Under the pieces are notes generated by a model. That model was not told where the DNA came from, made no database searches, and was given only the letters and a program-made list of their open reading frames with translations. This document shows, in pieces, positions 44,223-52,807 of a stretch of DNA of 64,000 bases (position 1 is its first letter; each line of letters begins with the position of its first letter). Location: the NCBI RefSeq assembly GCF_037151175.1, contig NZ_JBBCOR010000001.1:1-64000 (forward strand), read 5' to 3'. The translations under genes and the position numbers were made by a program. Origin of the DNA: Asaia sp003994335. GTDB taxonomy: Bacteria > Pseudomonadota > Alphaproteobacteria > Acetobacterales > Acetobacteraceae.

Positions 44223-44865
44223 GGGGGCGCCTTCGGTGAGTCGTCGTCAGACCGTTCCTATACGGCATCGGGCGCTTGAAAGCCAAGGTTCGGCGGCATG
44301 GGGCTCTGCGGCGCCTGTCGTAGTCTAGCATGTAGTAGTTAAGGTGCTGGAACCGCTCAATATATACAAAAAGTCACAATATATCAAACTATGCTTATGG
44401 TTTGAGGATATTAAACAGTCATTAATATAGATTGATTGATAACGAAATGATTATTCATGAACACATGCTCTCTAATCTTGCGGGAAAGGGTTTGTCATGA
44501 AAATCGTCAATTTCGTTATTGAATTATCAGTCCGGCTGGGTTGGTATGCGGAGCGCCACCGAGGGTGCGCAAATGTTGACGATATTGTAACAGCTGGATG
44601 ACCTGGGGATTTTTTCCCTTCCGGCTGCCGCTTGCTTTCTGGTTGGTTCTGACATGTCCGGGTGTTTGTCGATTACTGCTCATGACTTCCGCTTTGCGGC
44701 AGGAGTGTACGCGTCTCCTCGACTGATGCGGCGTGTCGTTCCGGCAGTTCAGGCATGAGCCCCACTGAGCCGCGGCATTCAGGGGGGAATGCAGGAACGG
44801 ATCTCGCACTCCCGGAGAGGGGGGATCGGAATCTTCGTCGCCGCAATGACAAGAACAAGGACTTC
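44223..44865. other. AT-rich divergent intergenic region
   Basis: About 640 bp between the divergent CDF operon and the M28 peptidase. 44340-44515 is markedly AT-rich with many TATA-like stretches (CAATATATACAAA, ATTAATATAGATTG) and probably holds promoters for one or both directions. Small frames at 44497 (plus, 34 codons) and 44683 (minus, 55 codons) are noted but weakly supported. Confidence 0.45.
44516..44683 (-). CDS. Possible small basic ORF, 55 aa
   Basis: It starts at ATG 44683 (MSSNRQTPGHVRTNQKAS...), is rich in Arg, Lys, Gln and Asn, and ends '...PAGLIIQ' with TAA. GCGGAAG lies just upstream of the start as a weak ribosome binding site. No family is recognised; it may be spurious. 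Confidence 0.22.
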   Translation of the reverse strand: MSSNRQTPGHVRTNQKASGSRKGKNPQVIQLLQYRQHLRTLGGAPHTNPAGLIIQ

Positions 44866-46554
44866 ATGATGCGATCAGCGCGCTTTTCCCTTACTGGCAT
44901 GATGCTGACCGCCATGCTTTGCGGGTCTTCCGCGCTGGCTTCAGAGCCACTTCCCTATGCGCCCATGAACCCCGCCCGCATGTCGGAGGTTATTCGCACG
45001 CTGGCCTCCGATCCCTTCGAGGGGCGGGCGCCCGGGACGATCGGGGCAATCAAGACGGTGAACTACCTCGTTGCCCAGTTGCAGGCGATCGGGCTGGAAC
45101 CTGCTGGCGAGAATGGCGGCTGGACCCAGGAAGTGCCGATGATCCATACCAAGATCGCGCCGGACTCCATTGCCCAGTTCCGTATTGGATCGGATCGATC
45201 CATCGATTTCCATCAGGCCAGCGAAATCTATCTGACCACGAGTGTGCCCTCCTCCCGGATCGAGATCACCGAGGCCCCCCTCGTCTTTGTCGGTTACGGC
45301 GTGAATGCCCCCGGCCGCGACTGGGACGATTTCAAGGATGTGGATCTGAAGGGCAAGATTGCTGTCATCCTGATCAATGATCCGGATTTCAGGGCGAAGC
45401 CGGGTGAGCCCGTGGCGGAGCGTTTCGGCGGGCGCGGCATGACCTATTTCGGGCGCTGGACCTACAAGTATGAGGAAGCGGCTCGACGCGGTGCCGTGGG
45501 CGCGCTGATCATCCATGATACGGAGGCCGCGTCTTATCCCTGGAGCACCGTGATCGCGCCAGGTGGAGAGACTTTCGATCTTGATCGCAAGAATGCCGAC
45601 CAGACGCTTGTTCTCAAGGGCTGGGTCGAGGGCAGGGCGGCCCATGACCTGTTTGCCCGTGCGGGGCTGGATCTCGACAAGCTGAGCGAACAGGCGCGGC
45701 GTCCCGATTTCAGGCCGGTCATTCTCCCCAGGACGACGCTGACAACGCGGCTTGAGGTCGAGACGCAGCATATGCAGAGCCGCAATGTTCTGGCCAAGCT
45801 GCCCGGCACGACCCACCCGGAAGAGACGATCATTTATGGCGCGCACTGGGATGCGTTCGGCAAGAGCAAGGGACCGCATGGCGATATGATGATCCGCCAC
45901 GGGGCGATCGATGACGCCTCAGGGGTTGCGGCGGTGCTCGAAATTGCGCGTGCCTTCAAATCCGGACCGGCCCCGGAGCGTACCATCCTCTTTGCTGCCT
46001 GGACGGCGGAGGAGCGCGGTCTGCTCGGCTCCACCTGGTATGCCGAGCACCCGCTCGTCTCTCTGCCCAAGACCGTCGCCAATTTCACCATCGATGTGCT
46101 GCAGATGGCTGGCATGTCGCACAATGCCTTTCTGGTGGGCGCAGGGCAGGACAGTCTGCAGGATGATTTCGTCACGATTGCAAAATCGCAGGGACGTGTG
46201 ACCCAGCCGGAGGCCCTGCCCGAGCGAGGCGCCTTCTATCGCGCGGATCATCTGCCTTTTGCGCGGGCGGGCGTGCCGGTTCTGCCGATAATGGATCTGG
46301 CGGGTTATCCCGACCTCGTGAAGGGCGGCGTGCCCGCCGGGCGCAAATGGCTTGAGGGCTATATGGTCTGTTACCACCAGCCATGCGATTCCTGGAGCGC
46401 GAGCTGGGATCTGCGTGGTGCGGCCGAGGACGCGGCTGCACTCTATGAAGTTGGACGCAGCCTCGCTTTTTCGCGCATGTGGCCCGTGTGGAAGCAGGGC
46501 TCGGAATTCAAGGCGGTTCGCGATCGTACCGAGGCCGAGCGCCCGGCTCTGTAA
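44866..46554 (+). CDS. Exported M28-family zinc aminopeptidase with PA domain
   Basis: 562 aa from ATG 44866, which opens a signal peptide (MMRSARFSLTGMMLTAMLC, cleavage near ALA-S). Residues about 110-320 contain a PA-like insertion (VFVGYGVNAPGRDWDDFKDV, 'GKIAVILINDP'). The M28 catalytic domain has the zinc ligands in 'GAHWDAFG' (His, with Asp two residues on), 'GAIDDASGVAA' (bridging Asp) and 'WTAEERGLLGS' (catalytic Glu pair). Such periplasmic enzymes release N-terminal residues from peptides. The AAGG upstream is a modest ribosome binding site. Confidence 0.93.
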   Translation: MMRSARFSLTGMMLTAMLCGSSALASEPLPYAPMNPARMSEVIRTLASDPFEGRAPGTIGAIKTVNYLVAQLQAIGLEPAGENGGWTQEVPMIHTKIAPDSIAQFRIGSDRSIDFHQASEIYLTTSVPSSRIEITEAPLVFVGYGVNAPGRDWDDFKDVDLKGKIAVILINDPDFRAKPGEPVAERFGGRGMTYFGRWTYKYEEAARRGAVGALIIHDTEAASYPWSTVIAPGGETFDLDRKNADQTLVLKGWVEGRAAHDLFARAGLDLDKLSEQARRPDFRPVILPRTTLTTRLEVETQHMQSRNVLAKLPGTTHPEETIIYGAHWDAFGKSKGPHGDMMIRHGAIDDASGVAAVLEIARAFKSGPAPERTILFAAWTAEERGLLGSTWYAEHPLVSLPKTVANFTIDVLQMAGMSHNAFLVGAGQDSLQDDFVTIAKSQGRVTQPEALPERGAFYRADHLPFARAGVPVLPIMDLAGYPDLVKGGVPAGRKWLEGYMVCYHQPCDSWSASWDLRGAAEDAAALYEVGRSLAFSRMWPVWKQGSEFKAVRDRTEAERPAL

Positions 46555-46558
46555 GGAT

Positions 46559-46589
46559 TGGGGGACTGCCGGGCGCGTCCCGGCCCCCT
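46559..46589. terminator. Hairpin after the M28 peptidase gene
   Basis: GCCGGG-CGCGT-CCCGGC core extended by flanking GGGGG/CCCCC with a small internal bulge, just after the stop codon. No U-tract. Confidence 0.5.
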
Positions 46590-46654
46590 GTCCGCTCGCG
46601 CGCACGCTGCTATTCTTCTTGACAAGCAACCCCTGGGCATGACTTCCAGCCGGG

Positions 46655-48271
46655 ATGATCCGGCTTACCGAACTCAGGCTTCCGCTCGACCACGATGACA
46701 CGGCACTGCGCGCCGCCATCGTCACGCGTCTTGGCATCGACGATTCCGCCTTGCACGACTTCACCATTGCCCGTCGCGGCTATGATGCGCGAAAGCGCGG
46801 GCGCATCGTGCTGGTTTACAGCGTCGATTGCGTGGTTGACGACGAAGCTTCTCTGCTCGCCCGTCACGAAAACACACCCTCCATCATGCCCAGCCCTGAC
46901 ACGCAGTATGTGTTGCCCACGGCAAGCCCGGGGGCGTTACGACCGGTTGTGATCGGTGCCGGGCCTTGCGGGGTCATGGCAGCGTTGATCCTGGCGCAGG
47001 CAGGGCTGCGCCCCATCGTGATCGAGCGCGGAAAGATCGTGCGTGAGCGCACCATCGATACCTTTGCCCTGTGGCGTCGGTCCGAGTTGACGCCCGAGAG
47101 CAATGTCCAGTTCGGCGAGGGCGGGGCCGGGACGTTTTCTGACGGCAAGCTGTATAGCGGCGTAAGCGACCCACGCCACCTTGGCCGCAAGGTGATGGAG
47201 GAATTCGTCAAGGCCGGGGCGCCTGAAGAGATCCTTTATGTCTCAAAGCCTCATATCGGCACGTTCCGCCTTGTTTCCATGGTCGAACATATCCGTGCCG
47301 AGATCGAGGCGCTGGGCGGGGAGTATCGTTTCGGTGTGCGGGTAGATGGGCTGGTAACCGAAGGAAACCCCCGGAGACTCACGGGTCTGGTGCTCTCTGA
47401 CGGTACGACGCTCGAAGCTGACCGCGCTATTCTGGCGGTGGGGCATAGCGCGCGCGATACTTTCGAGATGTTGCGCCAAGCGGGCGTACCGATGCAGGCC
47501 AAGCCCTTCTCGATCGGTGTGCGGATCGAGCATCCGCAATCGCTGATCGATTGCGCGCGATTTGGCGATCAGGGAGGGCATCCGCTTCTGGGCGCCGCTG
47601 ACTACAAGCTGGTACATCATGCCAGTAATGGTCGTGCCGTCTACTCCTTCTGCATGTGCCCCGGAGGGACCGTTGTGGCGGCGACTTCGGAGCCCAACCA
47701 GGTGGTGACCAATGGCATGAGCCAGTACTCGCGTGCCGAGCGCAACGCGAATGCTGGGATCGTGGTCGATGTGTCGCCGGAGCGCGACTACCCCGATGGT
47801 GTTCTGGCAGGCGTTGCCTTCCAGCGTCACTGGGAGCGGGCAGCCTTCGTCGCCGGAGGCGGTGACTACAAGGCGCCTGCGCAGCGTGTGGAAGATTTCC
47901 TAGCCGGTCGACCGTCCACCACGCTGGGCGACGTCGTGCCCTCCTACAAGCCGGGTGTTACCCCTACCGATCTGTCTCTCTGTCTGCCGGATTTTGCCGT
48001 GCAGGCCATTCGTGAGGCGCTGCCAGCTTTCGAGCGCAAGCTCAAGGGTTTCTCGATGGGCGACGCCGTGCTGACCGGCGTCGAAACGCGAACCTCATCC
48101 CCCATCCGTCTGCCCCGTACCGCCGAGGGACAGAGCCCCGGATTGATCGGACTTTTCCCTGCCGGTGAGGGTGCGGGGTATGCGGGCGGTATTCTTTCGG
48201 CCGGGATCGACGGGATCAGAGCGGCGGAATGGGTCATAGGGGCGCATGATACGCGCCAATCAATCGGCTGA
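46655..48271 (+). CDS. FAD-dependent oxidoreductase (COG2509-type)
   Basis: 538 aa. An N-terminal about 90-residue domain (MIRLTELRLPLDHDDTALR..., 'FTIARRGYDARKRGRIVLVY') characteristic of the COG2509 'uncharacterised FAD-dependent dehydrogenases' precedes the Rossmann dinucleotide fold 'VVIGAGPCGVMAALILAQAG' at about 106. Later blocks are 'NVQFGEGGAGTFSDGKLYS', 'AVGHSARDTFEML', 'CMCPGGTVVAATSE' and the C-terminal 'GLFPAGEGAGYAGGILSAG'. Cytosolic, reaction unknown. Monocistronic. Confidence 0.9.
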   Translation: MIRLTELRLPLDHDDTALRAAIVTRLGIDDSALHDFTIARRGYDARKRGRIVLVYSVDCVVDDEASLLARHENTPSIMPSPDTQYVLPTASPGALRPVVIGAGPCGVMAALILAQAGLRPIVIERGKIVRERTIDTFALWRRSELTPESNVQFGEGGAGTFSDGKLYSGVSDPRHLGRKVMEEFVKAGAPEEILYVSKPHIGTFRLVSMVEHIRAEIEALGGEYRFGVRVDGLVTEGNPRRLTGLVLSDGTTLEADRAILAVGHSARDTFEMLRQAGVPMQAKPFSIGVRIEHPQSLIDCARFGDQGGHPLLGAADYKLVHHASNGRAVYSFCMCPGGTVVAATSEPNQVVTNGMSQYSRAERNANAGIVVDVSPERDYPDGVLAGVAFQRHWERAAFVAGGGDYKAPAQRVEDFLAGRPSTTLGDVVPSYKPGVTPTDLSLCLPDFAVQAIREALPAFERKLKGFSMGDAVLTGVETRTSSPIRLPRTAEGQSPGLIGLFPAGEGAGYAGGILSAGIDGIRAAEWVIGAHDTRQSIG

Positions 48272-48445
48272 TCCACGGGGTGCCTTGATGAGTGCCGCGT
48301 AATTTCTCAGCAAAAAATCTTTCCGGGACCGTTATTATTTGATGAGCGCTCATAAAAGTTTCGTAAAATCCGGATAATATCCTCATAAAACCGTCAACGA
48401 CTGGCGCCGTTGCAGGCTTGTTCCTCTCTCGTGGAGACAAGCATC

Positions 48446-49324
48446 ATGACGCTCATCGATCCCCGCTCGCGCTATCCGCGCCCGCCCTTCGACATTCAGC
48501 CGCAGGAATTTCCCGGCGTTTCCGCCAAGATGAAGCCCCAGCCCGATTATGGCGACGAAAGCTACCGTGGTAGCGCGCGGCTCAAGGGGCTTGTTGCCCT
48601 GATCACAGGCGGTGATTCCGGCATCGGCCGCGCCGTTGCTGTGGCGTTCGCCAAGGAGGGGGCCGATATCGCGCTCTCTTATCTCGAGGCCGAGCAGACC
48701 GATGCACAGGATATCGCGGCCTCGGTCGAGAAGGCCGGCGCGCGCTGTCTGCTTCTGCCGGGCGATATTCGCGAAAAACCTGTGTGCGAGAAGCTGGTTA
48801 GTGAGACGGTCGAGGCGTTTGGCGGGCTGGATATCCTGGTCAATAACGCAGCCTTCCAGAATCCGCGGGAGAACTTCCTCGAAATCGAGGACGAGGAATG
48901 GCGTCGTCACTTCGATACCAATGTCCACGCCATGTTCTACCTGACCAAGGCCGCATTGCCGCATCTCAAGCCGGGCGCATCGATCATCAATACGTCGTCG
49001 GTCAATACGCGTACGCCAATGCCCATTCTTATTCCCTATTCCATGACCAAGGCTGCCATCGCCAATTTCACGGTCGGGCTCGCCGGGAGTCTCGTGGAAA
49101 AGGGCATAAGGGTGAATGCAGTGCTTCCAGGCCCGATCTGGACCCCGTTCATCGCAACCGGCATGCCACCCGAGCAGCACAAGGATTTTGGATCTCAGGC
49201 GCCGATGGGCCGTCCGGGTCAGCCCGCCGAACTGGCTGGCGCCTATGTCTACCTGGCTGATCCAAATAACAGCTACACAACAGGTGCGCTCCTCCCTGTG
49301 CATGGCGGCATGCCGCAGCTTTAG
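48446..49324 (+). CDS. SDR family oxidoreductase (general-stress type)
   Basis: 292 aa from ATG 48446, with GTGGAG upstream. The first about 45 residues (PRSRYPRPPFDIQPQEFPGV, 'MKPQPDYGDESYRGSARL') form the N-terminal extension typical of YdaD/YghA-like stress dehydrogenases. The Rossmann motif 'LITGGDSGIGRAVA' and active-site Ser/Tyr/Lys in 'INTSSVNTRTPMPILIPYSMTKAA' are intact; 'NNAAFQNP' is the NNAG-type motif. Likely an NAD(P)-dependent alcohol or aldehyde reductase used under stress. A strong terminator follows. Confidence 0.92.
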   Translation: MTLIDPRSRYPRPPFDIQPQEFPGVSAKMKPQPDYGDESYRGSARLKGLVALITGGDSGIGRAVAVAFAKEGADIALSYLEAEQTDAQDIAASVEKAGARCLLLPGDIREKPVCEKLVSETVEAFGGLDILVNNAAFQNPRENFLEIEDEEWRRHFDTNVHAMFYLTKAALPHLKPGASIINTSSVNTRTPMPILIPYSMTKAAIANFTVGLAGSLVEKGIRVNAVLPGPIWTPFIATGMPPEQHKDFGSQAPMGRPGQPAELAGAYVYLADPNNSYTTGALLPVHGGMPQL

Positions 49325-49353
49325 CCCTGCGGATCTCTCAAGTCCGAAACATG

Positions 49354-49389
49354 CCCGATGCGTAATGAGGCGTATCGGGTATTTTTTTT
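49354..49389 (+). terminator. Rho-independent terminator after the SDR gene
   Basis: CCCGATGCG-TAATGAGG-CGTATCGGG forms a 9-bp stem with one G-T wobble, followed by TATTTTTTTT. It is the only terminator in this window with a clear U-tract. It lies 30 nt after the stop codon. Confidence 0.85.
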
Positions 49390-49758
49390 GGGAGCGTGAT
49401 GGCATGTCGTCTGTTCACGGAATGGGACAGGCGAGATAGAAAACTCGACGCGGCCCCGCATCGTTGCGTTGACCTAACGTTAAACGCGATATCGCCCGGC
49501 CCAGCCGTTTTTGACATAATTCCTCATTATATAACGTTTGTCGTTTCGGAACCATGTTGGTAAGTCATGCTCAAGAAAGCGAGAGGATGACGTCAAAGGT
49601 CAGGGAGAGCGTATCCCCGGTCGTTGTGTCTCCTTTCGCCACGAATTCTGCGCTTTGGAAGTATTCGCGATTATTATTGAATAAATCGTCGCGATCTCAC
49701 GCCCTGCCGTCGCGGTTATGGCGTCAATGCGCATTCAGAGCATCGAAGGATTCTGAGA
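49390..49758. other. Upstream region of the Hint-domain gene
   Basis: About 370 bp without a supported gene. It contains TTGACA at 49511-49516 followed by TATAAC at 49530-49535, but the spacing of 13 nt is too short for a standard promoter. A long leader is therefore possible. GAAGGA precedes the ATG at 49759. Confidence 0.4.
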
Positions 49759-51855
49759 ATGGCGACAAAAATTACCGGTACGTGGTCTGCCGTTCTCAAT
49801 GACCGTGGCGTGACTGTCTATCAAAGTGGCGGTGTGACCTATGATGGACCCGTGCAGCTCACAGGCGCAGCGACGCTTTATGTGACGAGTGGCGCCGTGG
49901 CGTCAGGCGTCACGAATTCCGGCAATATTCCCAACGTTGTCGTGTCATCCGGCGGCACTCTGCTCAGCTCAACCATCGTGAATGGCTATGTCTCTGCCTT
50001 GCAGGGCGCCACGACCAGCAGCAACATGTTCAGCTCCGACCCGGTCTATTTCTTTAGCGGGGCCTCGTCGATCGGGGATAGTTTCTACGCGGGTCCCGGT
50101 TATGGTGCCGATACAGCCTATTTCAGTGCCGGATCCGTGGTGAGCAACGCCGTTACGCTATCCGGTGGCCCAATGGTTTTCAATTCGGGTGCGACCGTCA
50201 ATGGCGTTACCGTCTCCACAGGTGGCGTTGTGACGTTCAGCGCGGGCTCGGTGGTGTCCAATCTGTCGATTCAGCCTGGCGGTTCGGCATTTATCAGCAC
50301 TGTCATGGGCACGCCCCACACCACGCCACCGATCATGCCCTCCAGCAACGTCACCACTGTGACAGGTACCTGGTCCGCAGTCATGAGTGGCGGCAAGACG
50401 GTCTATGTGAGCGGGACAGGGGCGAAGCTTGAAGCACCGCTGCGCCTGAATGGCGGGACACTTTACATCATGAGCGGTGCCGTCGTGTCCGGTCTGCTTG
50501 CCTCGGGTGGCTATCCGACGATCTCGGTCTATAACGGGGGAACGCTGCTCAATTCCCAAGTGCATAATGGCTATGTCACGATCGCCAGCGGCGGTGTCAC
50601 CAGCGGCAATCTGATGAACTCGAACCCGATGACCTATTCTTCCGGCGCGAGTTCGGTCAACGACATCTTTCTCAATAGCGGTTATGGCGCCGACACGGTC
50701 ACGGCGCTTAACGGTGCAACGCTGATCAATCCCCAGATATCGGAAGGCGCTCCCGTAGTGGTCAGCAGCGGGGCGACCATCATCAACCCGGCTGTAACTT
50801 CGGGGGGGCAGCTATCGATCTATGGTGGCACTGCCACGACCTGCTTCCTTTCCGGAGCCCGTATCGAAACACCCCAGGGACCGGTAGCCGTCGAGACTCT
50901 CACTGCCGGGCAGCAGATCATCGTCTATCGCGACGAATATCCCTGCATCGAGACGATTATGCGTGTCAGCAAAGGACAGGCTACCGTCGAGAATGTGCGT
51001 GAAGACGATCTTGCCGGTTATCCGGTCCGGATCTGTGCGCATAGTCTTGGACGTGATCTTCCCGATAGCGATCTGCTCGTTACGGCTGAACATTGCCTCT
51101 ACTTCGCCGGCGGCTTCATCCCGGCCCGTATGCTCGTCAACGGGGAATCCATCCGTTACGAACGCGCGCTGCGGCAGTATGACTACTACCATGTCGAACT
51201 CGCGACCCATGGCATTATCCGCGCGAACAAGGTGCTGACTGAAAGCTACCTCGACACGGTCTCAAGGCTTGGGGAGGGTCAGAATGGAGAAGCCCCGTCT
51301 TATCGGCGCTGGACAACCCATGGCGCTGCGCCCCTGCGGACTGATCGTGACTTCGTCGAGCCGATCTATGATGAGATTCTGGCGCGCTGTGGTTCCGAGG
51401 CACGCGAGGATTCACGGGTCGAACACGAACACGATCTGCATCTGCTGACCGATGAAGGGCTGCGTATCGATCTGAAGCGCCGGGCGGGAAACCATTTCCT
51501 GTTCACGCTGCCGCCGGGCATCGCGCGTGTACGGCTGGTGTCACGCAGCGCACGACCATGCGATACATATGGGTCCTTTGTGGATGATCGTCGCAGGCTG
51601 GGCGTTCTGGTCGGTGAGGTCACACTTTATCGCTCGGACGCAGCTCATGCGATACGCAGCCATCTCGACGGCGCGGACCTGCCGGGCTGGGACGAGGGAC
51701 CGGAGCAGGGATGCCGCTGGACCTCGGGCTACGCGACCCTTCCAATCGACCATGCTGATGAATGCGCGGCCGCGATGCTGTCGATCCACGTCCTCGCCGG
51801 CGGGCCTTATCGTGAATCCCCCCGGCGCGGCGGGGGGATTCACCCCATCATGTGA
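49759..51855 (+). CDS. Hint-domain protein with beta-repeat N-terminal region
   Basis: 698 aa. Residues 1-361 are Gly/Ser/Thr/Val-rich repeats of AIDA/solenoid type (SGGTLLSSTIVNGYV, 'GGTLLNSQVHNGYV', 'SGATINGVTV'-like units); a copy of about 200 residues occurs twice, each opening with a 'TGTWSAV' block. A Hint_2 domain begins at Cys362 (CFLSGARIETPQGPVAVETL), with 'LVTAEHCLYFAGGFIPARMLVNG' and 'YYHVELATHGIIRANKVLTES' as later Hint blocks. Hint domains self-cleave using that Cys. A conserved C-terminal about 170-residue module follows. No signal peptide is seen, so export route is unclear. A broken paralogue lies at 32822-33366. Confidence 0.9.
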   Translation: MATKITGTWSAVLNDRGVTVYQSGGVTYDGPVQLTGAATLYVTSGAVASGVTNSGNIPNVVVSSGGTLLSSTIVNGYVSALQGATTSSNMFSSDPVYFFSGASSIGDSFYAGPGYGADTAYFSAGSVVSNAVTLSGGPMVFNSGATVNGVTVSTGGVVTFSAGSVVSNLSIQPGGSAFISTVMGTPHTTPPIMPSSNVTTVTGTWSAVMSGGKTVYVSGTGAKLEAPLRLNGGTLYIMSGAVVSGLLASGGYPTISVYNGGTLLNSQVHNGYVTIASGGVTSGNLMNSNPMTYSSGASSVNDIFLNSGYGADTVTALNGATLINPQISEGAPVVVSSGATIINPAVTSGGQLSIYGGTATTCFLSGARIETPQGPVAVETLTAGQQIIVYRDEYPCIETIMRVSKGQATVENVREDDLAGYPVRICAHSLGRDLPDSDLLVTAEHCLYFAGGFIPARMLVNGESIRYERALRQYDYYHVELATHGIIRANKVLTESYLDTVSRLGEGQNGEAPSYRRWTTHGAAPLRTDRDFVEPIYDEILARCGSEAREDSRVEHEHDLHLLTDEGLRIDLKRRAGNHFLFTLPPGIARVRLVSRSARPCDTYGSFVDDRRRLGVLVGEVTLYRSDAAHAIRSHLDGADLPGWDEGPEQGCRWTSGYATLPIDHADECAAAMLSIHVLAGGPYRESPRRGGGIHPIM
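51812..51843. terminator. Bidirectional hairpin between the Hint gene and cyoD
   Basis: A perfect 13-bp stem (GTGAATCCCCCCG / CGGGGGGATTCAC) with a 6-nt loop GCGCGG. It lies within the last codons of the Hint gene and at and beyond the cyoD stop; the two genes converge and overlap by 16 nt. Likely terminates both. Confidence 0.7.
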
Positions 51856-52157
51856 CGCTGGTTCGTCAGCACCCAGAGCGTACCGCCCACCATCAGCACG
51901 ACGATCAGCAGCGAGAACAGGATAAGCTGCAGATCGTCGCGATGGGAGCGCGACAGGTCGATATGCAGGAAAAACCGGAAATGCACGATGACCTGCACGA
52001 GGCCTGCGACAGCGATGACCCAAATCAGGGCACCGGGGGAGAACAACCCCAGCATGACCCCGGCGAACGGAATAGCGGAAAGCAGGATGGCGGATGCGAG
52101 TCCGATAATATAGCCGTGCAACTCCTGCCGACGTTCCGCAGCATGATCATCGTTCAT
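51840..52157 (-). CDS. cyoD: Cytochrome bo3 ubiquinol oxidase subunit IV
   Basis: 105 aa with three transmembrane segments (IIGLASAILLSAIPFAGVML, 'VIAVAGLVQVIVHFRFFLHI', 'LILFSLLIVVLMVGGTLWV'). 'VQVIVHFRFFLHID' is the conserved CyoD block. It assists CuB/heme assembly of subunit I. The start overlaps the cyoC stop by 4 nt. Last gene of the cyoABCD operon. Confidence 0.94.
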   Translation of the reverse strand: MNDDHAAERRQELHGYIIGLASAILLSAIPFAGVMLGLFSPGALIWVIAVAGLVQVIVHFRFFLHIDLSRSHRDDLQLILFSLLIVVLMVGGTLWVLTNQRHMMG

Positions 52158-52807
52158 GACAGAACTCCCAGCAGATAGACGATCGAAAAAATTCCGATCC
52201 AGACGATATCCAGGAAATGCCAGAACAGGGCGAGGCGCATGAAGCGCGTCTGCACCAACGGGTCGAGGCCGAACTTCGCGACCTGGGCGAACATGATCAC
52301 CATCCAGATACAGCCGCTCGTCACATGCAACCCATGGGTCCCAATCAGCGCCCAGCTTGCCGAGAGCCAGCCCGACCGCGAGGGCACACCGCCTTTTGAC
52401 GCCATGGTGAAGAAGTCGTGCAGCTCGAGCGACAGGAAGGCCAGGCCGAGCATCAGGGTGACGCCAAACCAGAACAGCGTCTTTGCGGTTGATCGGTCAT
52501 AGCGCATCGCAAGTGTTGCAAGGCCGCATGTGAAGCTGCTGAGCAGCAGCGCTACAGTCTCCCAGGCTGCCGAACCGAGATCGAAGAGCTCGTGCGGACC
52601 CGGCCCCCCTGCGAGGGAATGGCCCATCGTTGCGTAGGTGGCGAACAGCATCGAGAAAATGATGAGGTCGCTCATGAGAAAGACCCAGAAGCCGAAAAGT
52701 GCCTCCTCGGCCTCGGAGCGCGCAGCTTCCTTGCGGGATTCAGGTGCCGCATTGCTCATGCGGATACCGATATGGCTCGGACCCTTGCCGTGTACTGCCT
52801 GCGCCAT
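52154..52807 (-). CDS. cyoC: Cytochrome bo3 ubiquinol oxidase subunit III
   Basis: 217 aa from ATG 52807, within a TGATG overlap with cyoB. Five transmembrane segments (FGFWVFLMSDLIIFSMLFAT..., 'TLFWFGVTLMLGLAFLSLEL', 'GTHGLHVTSGCIWMVIMFAQV'). The conserved block 'FLSLELHDF' and 'GTHGLHV' mark heme-copper oxidase subunit III of the quinol type. Confidence 0.95.
   Translation of the reverse strand: MAQAVHGKGPSHIGIRMSNAAPESRKEAARSEAEEALFGFWVFLMSDLIIFSMLFATYATMGHSLAGGPGPHELFDLGSAAWETVALLLSSFTCGLATLAMRYDRSTAKTLFWFGVTLMLGLAFLSLELHDFFTMASKGGVPSRSGWLSASWALIGTHGLHVTSGCIWMVIMFAQVAKFGLDPLVQTRFMRLALFWHFLDIVWIGIFSIVYLLGVLS

Noticed and set aside
43934..44279. Short frames and apparent repeat array in the CDF N-terminus, considered as a repeat locus or separate Met/Ile-rich protein
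   Set aside because: The repetition is explained by codons for alternating His and Asp in the metal-binding tract of the CDF transporter; no spacers or array structure exist.
49511..49535. Sigma-70 promoter TTGACA/TATAAC upstream of the Hint gene
   Set aside because: The spacer is only 13 nt, too short for a normal promoter; kept only as a note.
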